From: Monomorium pharaonis
Lineage: Eukaryota > Arthropoda > Insecta > Hymenoptera > Formicidae
Length of the DNA stretch: 64,000 nt
NCBI RefSeq assembly: GCF_013373865.1
Contig: NC_050469.1
Location: forward strand, 21,072,046-21,136,045
Direction of reading: 5' to 3'
Notes under the pieces: generated by a model
Databases searched by the model: none
The model's input: only the letters and a program-made list of their open reading frames with translations
What the model was told of the DNA's origin: nothing
Part shown: positions 23,700 to 34,665 of the stretch, one piece after another
Numbering within the stretch: position 1 is the first letter of the stretch
Layout of the letters: every line of letters begins with the position of its first letter
Translations under genes and position numbers: made by a program

Positions 23700-26490
23700 A
23701 AAAATGTTCTAATTAATTATATCACCTGAACTTTATAGAAATATATTGTACGCGTCCCGAACTATATGAGAATTACGTTAAAATAATTAGATCTGTCGAT
23801 ATTCGATTAGCACTTGTCGTGTAGTCATAAAAATTCAAGTTTTTCAAGCAAAATAATTGTTTAAAAAATGTTCTAATTAATTAATCATCGGAACTTTACA
23901 GAAACATATTGTACGCGTCCCGAACTATATGAGAATTACGTTAAAATAATTAAATCTGTCGATATTCGATTAGCACTTGTCGTGTAGCCTTAGAAATTCA
24001 AGTTTTTCAAGCATAATAATTGTTTAAAAAATGTTCTAACTAATTATATCACCTGAACTTTGTAGAAACATATTGCACGCTTCCCGAACTATATGAGAAT
24101 TAAGTTCAAATAAATAGATCTGTCGATATTCGATTAGCACTTGTCGTGTAGTCTTAGAAATTCAAGTTTTTCGGGCAAAATAATTGTTTAAAAAATGTTC
24201 TAATTAATTATATGACCGGAACTTTACAGAAACATATTGTACGCGTCCCGAACTATATGAGAATTACGTTCAAATAAATAGATCTGTCGATATTCAAATA
24301 GCACTTGACGTGTAGCCTTAGAAATTCAAGTTTTTCGGGCAAAATAATTGTTTAAAAAATGTTTTAATTAATTATATCACCTGAACTTTATAGAAACATA
24401 TTGTACGCGTCCCGAACTATATGAGAATTACGTTAAAATAATTAGATCTGTCGATATTCGATTAGCACTTGTCGTGTAGCCTTAGAAATTCAAGTTTTTC
24501 AAGCATAATAATTGTTTAAAAAATGTTCTAATTAATTATATCACCGGAACTTTATAGAAACATATTGTACGCGTCCCGAGCTATATGAGAATTACGTTAA
24601 AATAATTAGATCTGTCGATATTCGATTAGCACTTGTCGTGTAGCCTTAGAAATTCAAGTTTTTCAAGCATAATAATTGTTTAAAAAATGTTCTAATTAAT
24701 TATATCACCGGAACTTTATAGAAACATATTGTACGCGTCCCGAACTATATGAGAATTACGTTAAAATAAATAGATCTGTCGATATTCAAATAGCACTTGA
24801 CGTGTAGCCTTAGAAATTCAAGTTTTTCGGGCAAAATAATTGTTTAAAAAATGTTCTAATTAATTATATCACCTGAACTTTATAGAAACATATTGTACGC
24901 GTCCCGAACTATATGAGAATTACGTTAAAATAATTAGATCTGTCGATATTCGATTAGCACTTGTCGTGTAGCCTTAGAAATTCAAGTTTTTCAAGCAAAA
25001 TAATTGTTTAAAAAATGTTTTAATTAATTATATCACCTGAACTTTATAGAAACATATTGTAAGCGTCCCGAACTATATGAGAATTACGTTCAAATAAATA
25101 GATCTGTCGATATTCGATTAGCACTTGTCGTGTAGCCTTAGAAATTCAAGTTTTTCAAGCAAAATAATTGTTTAAAAAATGTTTTAATTAATTATATCAC
25201 CTGAACTTTATAGAAACATATTGTACGCGTTCCAAACTATATGAGAATTACGTTAAAATAAATAGATCTGTCGATATTCGATTAGCACTTGTCGTGTAGC
25301 CTCAAAAATTCAAGTTTTTCGGGCAAAATAATTGTTTAAAAAATGTTCTAATTAATTATATCACCGGAACTTTATAAAAACATATTGTACGCGTCCCGAA
25401 CTATATGAGAATTACGTTAAAATAAATAGATCTGTCGATATTCAAATAGCACTTGTCGTGTAGCCTCAAAAATTCAAGTTTTTTGGGCAAAATAATTGTT
25501 TAAAAAATGTTTTAATTAATTATATCACCTGAACTTTATAGAAACATATTGTAAGCGTCCCGAACTATATGAGAATTACGTTCAAATAAATAGATCTGTC
25601 GATATTCGATTAGCACTTGTCGTGTAGCCTCAAAAATTCAAGTTTTTCGGGCAAAATAATTGTTTAAAAAATGTTCTAATTAATTATATCACCGGAACTT
25701 TACAGAAACATATTGTACGCGTCCCGAACTATATGAGAATTACGTTCAAATAAATAGATCTGTCGATATTCAAATAGCACTTGACGTGTAGCCTTAGAAA
25801 TTCAAGTTTTTCGGGCAAAATAATTGTTTAAAAAATGTTTTAATTAATTATATCACCTGAACTTTATAGAAACATATTGTAAGCGTCCCGAACTATATGA
25901 GAATTACGTTAAAATAAATAGATCTGTCGATATTCGATTAGCACTTGTCGTGTAGCCTCAAAAATTCAAGTTTTTCGGGCAAAATAATTGTTTAAAAAAT
26001 GTTCTAATTAATTATATCACCTGAACTTTATAGAAATATATTGTACGCGTCCCGAACTATATGAGAATTACGTTAAAATAATTAGATCTGTCGATATTCG
26101 ATTAGCACTTGTCGTGTAGTCATAAAAATTCAAGTTTTTCAAGCAAAATAATTGTTTAAAAAATGTTCTAATTAATTAATCATCGGAACTTTACAGAAAC
26201 ATATTGTACGCGTCCCGAACTATATGAGAATTACGTTAAAATAATTAAATCTGTCGATATTCGATTAGCACTTGTCGTGTAGCCTTAGAAATTCAAGTTT
26301 TTCAAGCATAATAATTGTTTAAAAAATGTTCTAACTAATTATATCACCTGAACTTTGTAGAAACATATTGCACGCTTCCCGAACTATATGAGAATTAAGT
26401 TCAAATAAATAGATCTGTCGATATTCGATTAGCACTTGTCGTGTAGTCTTAGAAATTCAAGTTTTTCGGGCAAAATAATTGTTTAAAAAA
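23700..26490. repeat. higher-order duplication of 14 satellite monomers (2295 bp shift)
   Basis: The block from about 23700 to 24190 recurs at about 25995-26490 with rare variants preserved in order: AGAAATATATTG, GTAGTCATAAAAATTC, AATTAATCATCGG, TTAAATCTGTC and TGCACGCTTCCCG. The 2295-bp shift is 14 monomers less one base; the matching 1-bp deletion near AATCATCGG occurs in both blocks. Confidence 0.85.
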
Positions 26491-27036
26491 TGTTTTAATT
26501 AATTATATCACCTGAACTTTATAGAAACATATTGTAAGCGTCCCGAACTATATGAGAATTACGTTCAAATAAATAGATCTGTCAATATTCGAATAGCACT
26601 TGACGTGTAGCCTTAGAAATTCAAGTTTTTCGGGCAAAATAATTGTTTAAAAAATGTTTTAATTAATTATATTACCGGAACTCTTTAGAAATTTATTGTA
26701 CGCGTCCGGAACTATATAAGAATTCCGTTAAAATAAATAGAACTGTCGATATTTGAACAGCATCTCACCTTTAGCCCTCAAAAGTCAAGTTTTTCGGACA
26801 AAATAATTGTTTAAAAAATGTTTTAATTAATTATATCACTGGAACTCTTTAGAAAATTATTGGACGCGTCCGAAACTATATGAAAACTGCGTTAAAATAA
26901 ATAAATCTGTCGATATTCAATTAGCACTTCACGTCCAGCTTTCAAAATTCAAGTTTTCCGGGGAAAATAATTTTAAAAAAAATGTTTTTATTAATTACAA
27001 CACCATAACTTTTTTAAAAACTATTGACACACGTTT

Positions 27037-27111
27037 AATCGGCATCGCGGAAAAGCGACAACAATACTTCGAGAGATGCGAGTATTGATGCCATGCCCTT
27101 TTTTAGAAAGG
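27037..27111 (-). repeat. right terminal inverted repeat (75 bp)
   Basis: The inverted partner of 19961-20035, with four mismatches. It ends TTTTTTAGAAAGG, immediately followed by a C-run and a degenerate CT tract. It begins about 20 bp after the last recognisable satellite sequence, so the array almost abuts the inverted repeat. Confidence 0.9.
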
Positions 27112-27120
27112 ATTCTTACT

Positions 27121-27170
27121 TCTCCCCCCCCCTTTCTCTCTTTCTCTCTCTCTCTCTTTCTCTTCCTCTC
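27121..27170. repeat. degenerate CT/C-rich tract
   Basis: TCT plus a run of nine C, then interrupted CT/CTT repeats, immediately outside the right 75-bp inverted repeat. Confidence 0.9.
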
Positions 27171-27245
27171 GTATATTTTTTATTTGGCTCTTTTTTCTTT
27201 TTCCCTGATTTCTTGTAATTATTTCAATCAGCTATCAAAAGTGAC

Positions 27246-27413
27246 AGTTTGACAGCTGAAAATGACACGAAGTAGTTTGACAGCTGGAAATGACACGAAG
27301 TGAAGACAGTCACAACGCACTTAACAACTTTATAGCGAGACAGCCAATCAGCATCTCGGAAAAGCGGCAACAATAAATTCGATTCGATTTAACATCTCCT
27401 TTTTTAGATAAGG
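27246..27413 (-). repeat. third, diverged copy of the element end with internal 28-bp duplication
   Basis: It shares with the reverse complement of 19961-20106 the ordered blocks TTTGACAGCTG, ACGAAGT, CCAATCRGCAT, GAAAAGCGRCAACAATA and CTTTTTTAGA..AAGG, with an internal gap. It starts with a 28-bp unit repeated twice (27246-27273 and 27274-27301) with one mismatch; each unit carries CAGCTG. It may be the true outer end of the element or the end of a second related insertion. Confidence 0.65.
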
Positions 27414-30400
27414 ATAATTATTTATTTATATAATTATTATTGCAATTGTTATTTTTAAAAAGTAAAAACCTAAATAGCGCGCGCCTGTGTTGTTCTAGTA
27501 GATACAAAATACAGCGAATTTTCTTTTTTCCTCGGATAAATTCATGTATATGACACATAGATTTATATATGTGAAGTTAATCTTATTTTCTCCTTACATT
27601 ACAACTTATGTTAAGAAACTTTACGTTTTCTGGCAATGATGGATAAGTATGGATCATCCCGTACCGTCTGTCTTCCTGTTGTTGCTTATCTCTAGAGTCT
27701 TAAAGCCTTAGTATCAAGTTTTGGCCTTTTTTCATTGGCTCGGATACTCGCCGTATGCCACGATGGATCACCAGATGGTCCACGATCGTCTGGTTCGCCA
27801 GCTCTACCATCTGATGCCGAACTTTCGCATTCTTTCTCTTAGGGGTCCAAATCCGTTGCAAAATAAAACTGCAATAACGTACATACTTATCCTATTATCC
27901 CAAGTCTATCGAGAGCAGACTACGCAAGATGTCTGCTTGATTCAATTTTCTTAGAAAAGCAACAAAATTGACGTGTAAAGAGTTTCTGGCATAAAGAGAT
28001 TCTAACGATCTATTAGAAAAGAGATTTTTTTCTACGCATGTGAAGAAGTCGAAGAATCTTATCCACGATCAGTATTTTACGATCAGGCGAATTGAATCGA
28101 ACGGAATATTTCACGAATGAAATTATAACGATCATCGTCATCACTCGGAAAAAGAAGATGCAGACGCGGGCGCCATAATTTCACGGTTCTCGAGATCCGG
28201 CTGATGCTGCACCAAACGTGTTGAAAATACGATAGGTGCGCGCGGCGCACGATGCAGCGCAAACGACGGCGTGTGCTAATTCCATCGTATCCCGCGTAAA
28301 AATGAGCGCGATACGAAGTGCACCAGCGTCTTCAAACTCTCCCAACTTGGGGTATTATTAAGGGCTCGCGCGAGAGGCAGATACCTATTAAAAGGCAGCC
28401 AATTTCTATTGCCGAGATAGATAATAATAGCACCGTGGTCCCTCTATGGGTTACGCCATAAAATCTCCCGTAAACCGCAATGGTTTTACTTTCGTGTGCT
28501 CGGCCTTCTCGTCTTCTCGGCTTCCTCGTCTTCCTCGCGTCCTTCGCGTTGCTCCTCGTCTATTGCTCACGCCGCCAAGCTCGTAAACGGTATAAATGTT
28601 GCCCGTGAGGTGCTCACCTTCTCCTCCCTTTTCAGTCTTCCTTCTTTCCTTCATCGCCTTCTTTTTTTTCCCCCCTTCATTCTCCGCTTCCTCTTCATCT
28701 CTTTCTTCCCCTTCGCATACGACGCATAAGACGCATTCGTTTCCCCCCCGGGCGCTTTCGCGCGACTTCTTCGCCAGCAAAGTGCACTCGCACTCTCGGT
28801 TTCGACGACCTCCTATTATTTCTCGGTCTCGCGAAGATGCCGCGTATACGTTTCGCAATTCTTCACCGAGCGAACAGACGTGATGACATGTGGTTGGCGA
28901 CCGTGAAATTGTGTCTTTTGTTTCAGCGAGGTTGAGGGGAATTCCATTATCATTTCGACGTCTTATTTCTTTTGATTAATTAGCAACTACATATAGCTAC
29001 TACTATCTTGCCAAATTTCATAATATATAAATTCCAAATTCCTTCTGCTAATAAAAAGTTTGTTTCACCTTTTGTGATTATCGATTTTGCCCGTATAACG
29101 TATATTTTGTATATTTTCTAAATTTCTGTCATAACTCGCAAAAATATTAGAAAGAGGATCTTTCTGAAAATTGTGTAGATAAAATCACGAAGATACGTGC
29201 AGCTCGCATGTTAGAAATGTTTATTGTCGCCTTCGTTGACTACCAATTTTACGAAGCAATTTGCAGTGCTTTATGCTTATGCGCGACTCGATAACATGTG
29301 GTTGGCGATCCGGACACCATTTATAGACTCGCTTCGACTCACTGCGATCTCATGTCTCACGCGTCTACACTACATTTTCTTGAATACGTAGAACTTTACA
29401 ATTCTCCTGACTTTACAATTTCACTTAAGATTATCATAGCGGAAAAAATCGTAAAGAACTTAATAAAAATTTGTTATCTTTAATGAAAAATAATACTCTT
29501 TCAAACATAAGTATTTAAAATGCTTGCCAAAATTTTTTATTTATTTGTTTGTCATGTTTTAATACGGGAATTGTGAGATAATCTATGCTCACAAATAATT
29601 TAATCACGCAAAAATGACTTGTAAAATAATAAATTTTATGATCCCATTAGAAAACAATAACTTCTGATAATTGATTAAAATAAATCGACCACAATCAACG
29701 CAAAAACAGACAAGAACATCCATGTCTGTCTCCCATTTTCTTAATAAACAATAAAGCATTTTTCTTATTGTTACATAAAATACAGATTTGAAAACATCTG
29801 CGATTCCCTTCTCATTGAGGTTTACAGTAAGGTTTTTCCGGAGAAGCGGCAATAGTTATTGTATTTGCTTTCGGAAAATTTCGAAAGATACGTTTGATGG
29901 GTGCGACGTAACGAGTCGCCAAATAATCTCAACGTAATGGTTTCGTCCGTGGGAGAGCGGTAAGTGTCACGTAGCAAAACCGTTGGGCCCTTTCAGGAGG
30001 AAGCGCCATATGGCATAGGCGGCGAAATCGCGCCGTCCAGGTAGTTTGCTGTTATTGCCCGGTTTCTCTCCTCGGCGGTTTCGAGCGAGCCGGCGACGCA
30101 AGCGGCCCCCACGCAAAGCCCGTACCCTGGGAGACCCTTTTTCACATCGGGAGGGCGAGCGAGGTTTGTTGTGGTCAGTGACCGAGGGTGGAATTTTCGT
30201 GCGTGCCAGGCCGCGTTAACGCAATACGAATTGCGTGGGAATAGGGAGGATTGCTCGTTGCATTATCATTACATCATCCAACGTGCGGTTCGTTGGAAAA
30301 AAAAAGAAGGAGTAATCGCGCGCGTATAGACACGTTCGCACGACATAGTATATAACGATCGCGGACTTAATGACAAATTACACTTCTCGTTTCCGCACCA

Positions 30401-33400
30401 CGTGAGAACTTACGTTATCGTCGAGCAGGGGCTGCGCTCTTTACCGTTCGCGCGGTAATTTCCGTGTATTATCGCGACGTACGAATCGCGTTGTTAAAAA
30501 ATTTTACCGGCCGTCAAATAAGATAATCACATCGTTAAATAATATTACGGCATTACGCGCGACGAAAAATATTTTTACGCAATGCTGTTACTCTCGACCC
30601 GCTGCGCAATTGTTCGCCGCGTCAACGGACAAGTTTGCACCCCACGAAAACTTCCTCGCTAAAGGATAGAGTTAAAACTCTAGAGACAGATAGGCATGCC
30701 CCACGTCGCAAATTCGCATCGGAGAGAGCGGCAAGGCAAAAAAAAGAATTAATTCTGTTTTGACACGCACGCAGTCGGCGGTATCGCATCCCCAGGCGGC
30801 AAAGCCAAAATCCGGCATCTGCCCCTCAGCTCTCCCACGCTTCGCCGGAGGATCTCGGTCCTCGTAATTCACAGTGGCCACTTCTCGAAAGGGTTCCCTG
30901 CGGGCACTGAAAAGGCCAACAACAGAACGGAGAACAGAGGCGAGTGCCGTATGCATGTGGAAGGTCGCGTGCCCGCATCACCTGCACCACGCTAAAATCT
31001 GGAAAAACTACGGAAGGCCGTAACGCTGCAGTTCTGACAGCTGCGCCCCGCCGTCGTCTGGACGTCTTATTCAAACAGGAGCCGGGTGTTTCCGCGAGAG
31101 GTAGAGACGGACAATCGAACGAAAGGGATGATTTCGCATTTCGAAGGGGATATTTCCCGTGCGTGATCGCGGAAGGGTTAAAGTCCCCGAATCATTCACG
31201 ATTGATCTGTCGGGACGACGATGTCTAGTGAGACTTACGGCGTGAAAAAGACATTTGATATTACCACCAAAGATTCCGCTGCACAATATCAATGATCTTA
31301 TTATATTAATATCAGCATGACATAAAGCATTTTAAAATTTTCAGACTGTAAATATTCGAAATGTAAAAAGGGACGACAAGAATTATTTTTGAATCTCTCT
31401 GTCTTTCAAGTCAATTCTTCACGAAGATGGCCTGCCTTCGAGACATGCTCTGTGGTGACCATTATGGCTTTTATCATTGCTTTTTAAGAAGTCGTGATCA
31501 AAATCTGATATACTTTGAATTTAAATTTGGATTTTTAGCACAGAAAGCAGAGGTGCAACTTTTACGCTACGATCGAGCATTTTAAATATATGAGTCTAAA
31601 AATAAGAAAAAAATTGACCTAAAGTTAAATAAAATAGCCTTCGTATAATTCGCAAATAATTTTTCCGCACAATCTGCATAATATCGATCTCACATAATTC
31701 TGTCAGGTGGTTTATGACGAAATTAACTATTTATTTTTCGTTTGTTTAATTGAATGTTCTCTTGGTGCAAGTTTCGAATCACTCGTAGGCAACATGTGCC
31801 GCAAAAGATTAAATGAAAAATCGACATATGATCATGCGCACGGGGATTAAGGAGGGATTGAAGTAAAGAATGCCACAAGGAACCGATCAACCGTCAATGA
31901 TATGTACGTCTAGCGAAAGGCTGAAATTCGAAAGGAGGGTATGTTTCATTCATGTAAAATTCACCGCACCCACGGGATAAGAGGGATGCATTCGCGGTGT
32001 CGTCTGGCTGTTTTTCGCTTTTTCGCGGTAGACCCGTGAGCAAGGGTTGAATACACACCTTCGCCGGATCTATTATTGACGATTATGCGTCGGTCGAAAG
32101 AGACGATGGCGCGCGTATGCGCGTATGGGTGCCCGTCCATCTGCCGCGATCGTTACCTCGGATTTTTCTCCTTCGGAAATGGCGATTGTGGTCGCACGGC
32201 GTACCAGCATGCATGCAGACGAGTATCAGGGCTTCGGGAGGATGCCCTATGGTTTGTTTGCCGATGACTTCTGGCCTCGGCTGTCAGTTGCCGGGCTCTC
32301 AGCAGTTTCGCTCGACAGCGCCTCGTTTCCTTCGATTTCGCTGCGATTGTCCGCGAAATGATCTCTCGATGGCTCTCGATAGCAGCCAGCTATCGTTATT
32401 TATTAACCGGCTATTGTCGACACGTTAATTGGACAAGAAGCTGATAATTGGAAGAAAAGACGTGGGCGGCCTCATACACATATTTATAATAATGAATATC
32501 TGCAGCTATTATTTGCGTCCCTCTTTTATAAAACGTATAGTAATAGATCGTATTTTACGCAGTATTAACATTTTATAGTATTTCACAATATATACAAAAT
32601 ATATGTATATATATAATAGTTTAAAACGTATTTTTATCAGCAATAAAATTTCGACAAGTGATATGATACGAACACATGCAGAGACTGAATACAGATACTT
32701 CAAATATTTTATTACCAAAATATGTTATTAAATATATTACCAAATGCAATACTAAAAATTAAAATGCGTAAATATTTACATTTAAAGAACGTAACGAGTT
32801 AAATAAATTGTATCTCTTTGAGCTTTTGGCCACGCGATTCTGAGGGAGCAACACTTTTGTAGAAGAAAAGCATATGCCGGATTACGTGCGCAAGTATGCA
32901 CACGTGTGCAAGTATGCACACAGCCTGGCAAGGTGGTCAAAAGGATAAGAACGCGTGCGGGGGTGGCCAGGTGCCTACTCCCGCATAAGTGATTGCTGGG
33001 GAAGCAAGGGTGGTTAAAGGGGAAAAATGTATATATCGGCGTGCGGACTGTTACGTCGATATAACCGTGGTCAGTGATAAAAGCAAGTCAAACAAACTGA
33101 AAGAGATATCTTCCTAGAATTCAAAATATTGACACTGGTGTACATACGTTCCCTTTTTTTCGGCCAGTGATATTTAGAAACAATATCACCATCGTTTTCG
33201 AATTGTTACAAATGTGCGAAGAAAAACCCTTTATTTCTTTTATTAATAATAAATGATAGAAAATGTTGACATATGTAAAAGATAATATTTTTAAATATCA
33301 TTTGTCTTTATTTATCAAAATGTACTTTTATTTACCAAAAAATTTTATATAGAAAGTTATAATATAAACTTTCCGCAGACGCGATAGTATCTACTATTAC

Positions 33401-33539
33401 ATATATAATTAAAATTACATATATTCCGGCTTTAATATTTATTTAAAAAATACTATCAAATATATAATTACTGACTAGTTGTTTACCCGTTTATCACGAA
33501 TATAAGGATAAATTTCCTCGTATCGTGGCGACAATCGGT
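27414..33539. other. non-coding intergenic DNA
   Basis: Mixed AT-rich spacer and CpG-rich islands (28180-28900, 29930-31200, 32000-32360). A 15-bp direct repeat ACATGTGGTTGGCGA occurs at 28886 and 29294. A short duplication GCAAGTATGCACAC lies at 32890 and 32908. No gene recognised. Confidence 0.6.
30234..30241 (+). promoter_or_regulatory. Su(H) consensus site
   Basis: CGTGGGAA, the high-affinity form of the Su(H) site, lies in a CpG-rich stretch (about 29950-30480). Another copy is at 63719-63726. An 8-mer is expected by chance about once per strand in a window this size, so these are leads only. Confidence 0.2.
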
Positions 33540-33566
33540 CACCTGCCGGGGAAGGAGAGGCAGGTG
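33540..33566. promoter_or_regulatory. close pair of class A E-boxes
   Basis: CACCTGC at 33540-33546 (GCAGGTG on -) and GCAGGTG at 33560-33566 (followed by G, so matching GCAGGTGK) lie 20 bp apart in opposite orientation. Class A E-boxes are the preferred sites of achaete-scute/Daughterless dimers and occur in autoregulatory proneural enhancers. The site is about 20 kb upstream of ASH. Enhancer function is inferred from motifs only. Confidence 0.3.
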
Positions 33567-33747
33567 GTGTCAATCGTAATCAGAACGAGTGTCACAATCC
33601 GCGCCACCCTTTTTGAGCACCCTCATCGAACGTCCGACATTCGTTTGTATTTCAGTGCGTCGCAATGCAAGTGGACTCACGGTAAATAAAACGTGCGCAA
33701 TTTTACAAATTTTATTTAAATAAAAGCTCTGACATTCGATTTGATGT

Positions 33748-33773
33748 TTGTGTGTGTGTGTGTGTGTGTGTGT
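33748..33773. repeat. (GT)n microsatellite
   Basis: About 13 GT units, pure. Confidence 0.95.
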
Positions 33774-34520
33774 TGAGTTATGACTTGTTATAATAAAAAA
33801 AAGTATTCTCGACATAAAGAACGTTTCAAAAATCCAAATAGACGACGAATTCCTCCCTATAACTACTTTTTAACAAAAAATCTCATCTACAACTATCTAG
33901 ATAACTACAAAATTTCAACAAACCAAATATATAAATATATAAATTAAATTAGAACTTATTTAAAACATTTAAACCTTAATTAAAACAAAAAGTAAAAATC
34001 GCATCAAAGAAAATATGTAATATGGTATGTTCGCGCCAAATACTCTTCTCAAATTTTAATCGTCTTTTATTATATAAAAATGAGGAATTAATTTAAAAAA
34101 TAAACTAAAACCTGTCAGTTAAACCGCGAAACGGAAAATAACCGAAAGAAATTTTGTCAAGTTCGTATTTGATACTGTTATAATCAACGGATTGAGTATT
34201 TCTCCACGTACCACATGTCTCGTCTCGGCGAGAAGAAGGGGAATCCTCGAGACGGTAGACTACAGCTAGACGCCACTAGACCGGTCGCGAAGAAAAACTC
34301 TACTAGTCTCTGGCTCATACAGCCGGACATCGCGTTCAGTGGGTTAGTACTGCCAATGTGCAGCCTCATAACTGACTCTATGTATTCCTCGTTCCTTCCT
34401 CTCCTATTCCTTCAGTTCGATCATGCGGGTATCATCGACTGATGCTCATTCGCCTATCTATATTACTTTCATACTTTTTCTCTTTTTCTTTTCAACGACT
34501 TGTCTATACACGAAAATAAA

Positions 34521-34665
34521 GTGTCCGTCACAGGCATCACTCTACATTCCCATCAATGTAAATTAACTTTGATCTCCGTTTAACATACTTTTTATCTTTT
34601 TCTAATTCTTAGAAATGTTAGTTAAACCGAGATCAAAGTTAATCTACATTGATGGAAATGGACAC
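34521..34665. mobile_element. 145-bp hairpin element (MITE-like)
   Basis: Arms 34550-34584 and 34621-34655 are inverted copies matching at 33 of 35 positions, with a 36-nt loop region that also pairs in part. The outer ends read GTGTCC and GGACAC. The shape fits a small MITE; a transcript would fold into a long hairpin that could be a small-RNA substrate. No target-site duplication was clearly seen. Confidence 0.65.

Larger units (their letters stand above)
21725..27020. repeat. 164-bp satellite DNA array, 32 monomers
   Basis: The anchor GCGTCCCGAACTATATGAG recurs from 21789 to 26869 with 32 occurrences spaced 164 bp (four spacings are 163). The monomer is AT-rich and contains TTGTTTAAAAAATGTT and TAATTAATTATATCACC. 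The two monomers at each edge are clearly more diverged (for example CGTCCGGA for CGTCCCGA), the usual edge decay of satellites. Two interior classes differ at TTTTTCGGGCAAAAT versus TTTTTCAAGCATAAT. No open reading frame of note. The unit length is nucleosome-scale. Confidence 0.97.
19961..27413. mobile_element. composite TIR-bounded element carrying minisatellite and satellite arrays
   Basis: A 7.15 kb segment (19961-27111) begins and ends with near-identical 75-bp inverted repeats, and a third related end copy extends the homology to 27413. Inside, in order: a CAGCTG-containing subterminal segment, a 10-bp GA-rich minisatellite, a duplicated AT-rich segment, a (CT)n tract, a short AT/CT-rich spacer and 32 monomers of a 164-bp satellite. 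No transposase or other credible reading frame is present, so it would be non-autonomous. The organisation recalls foldback-type elements, whose ends enclose tandem repeats. I could not identify a clear target-site duplication. Mobility as a unit is inferred from the inverted ends; two older end copies flanking an amplified array is the alternative. Confidence 0.65.

Noticed and set aside
27721..27954. Short frame with a non-repetitive translation
   Set aside because: It begins at TTG rather than ATG, no family is recognisable and it is not flanked by plausible splice-linked exons. It might be a transposon fragment, but that cannot be supported.
32125..32361. Translation containing LFADDF, recalling the reverse-transcriptase FADD motif
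   Set aside because: No other reverse-transcriptase motif lies before or after it, and the frame is short and in a GC-rich stretch.
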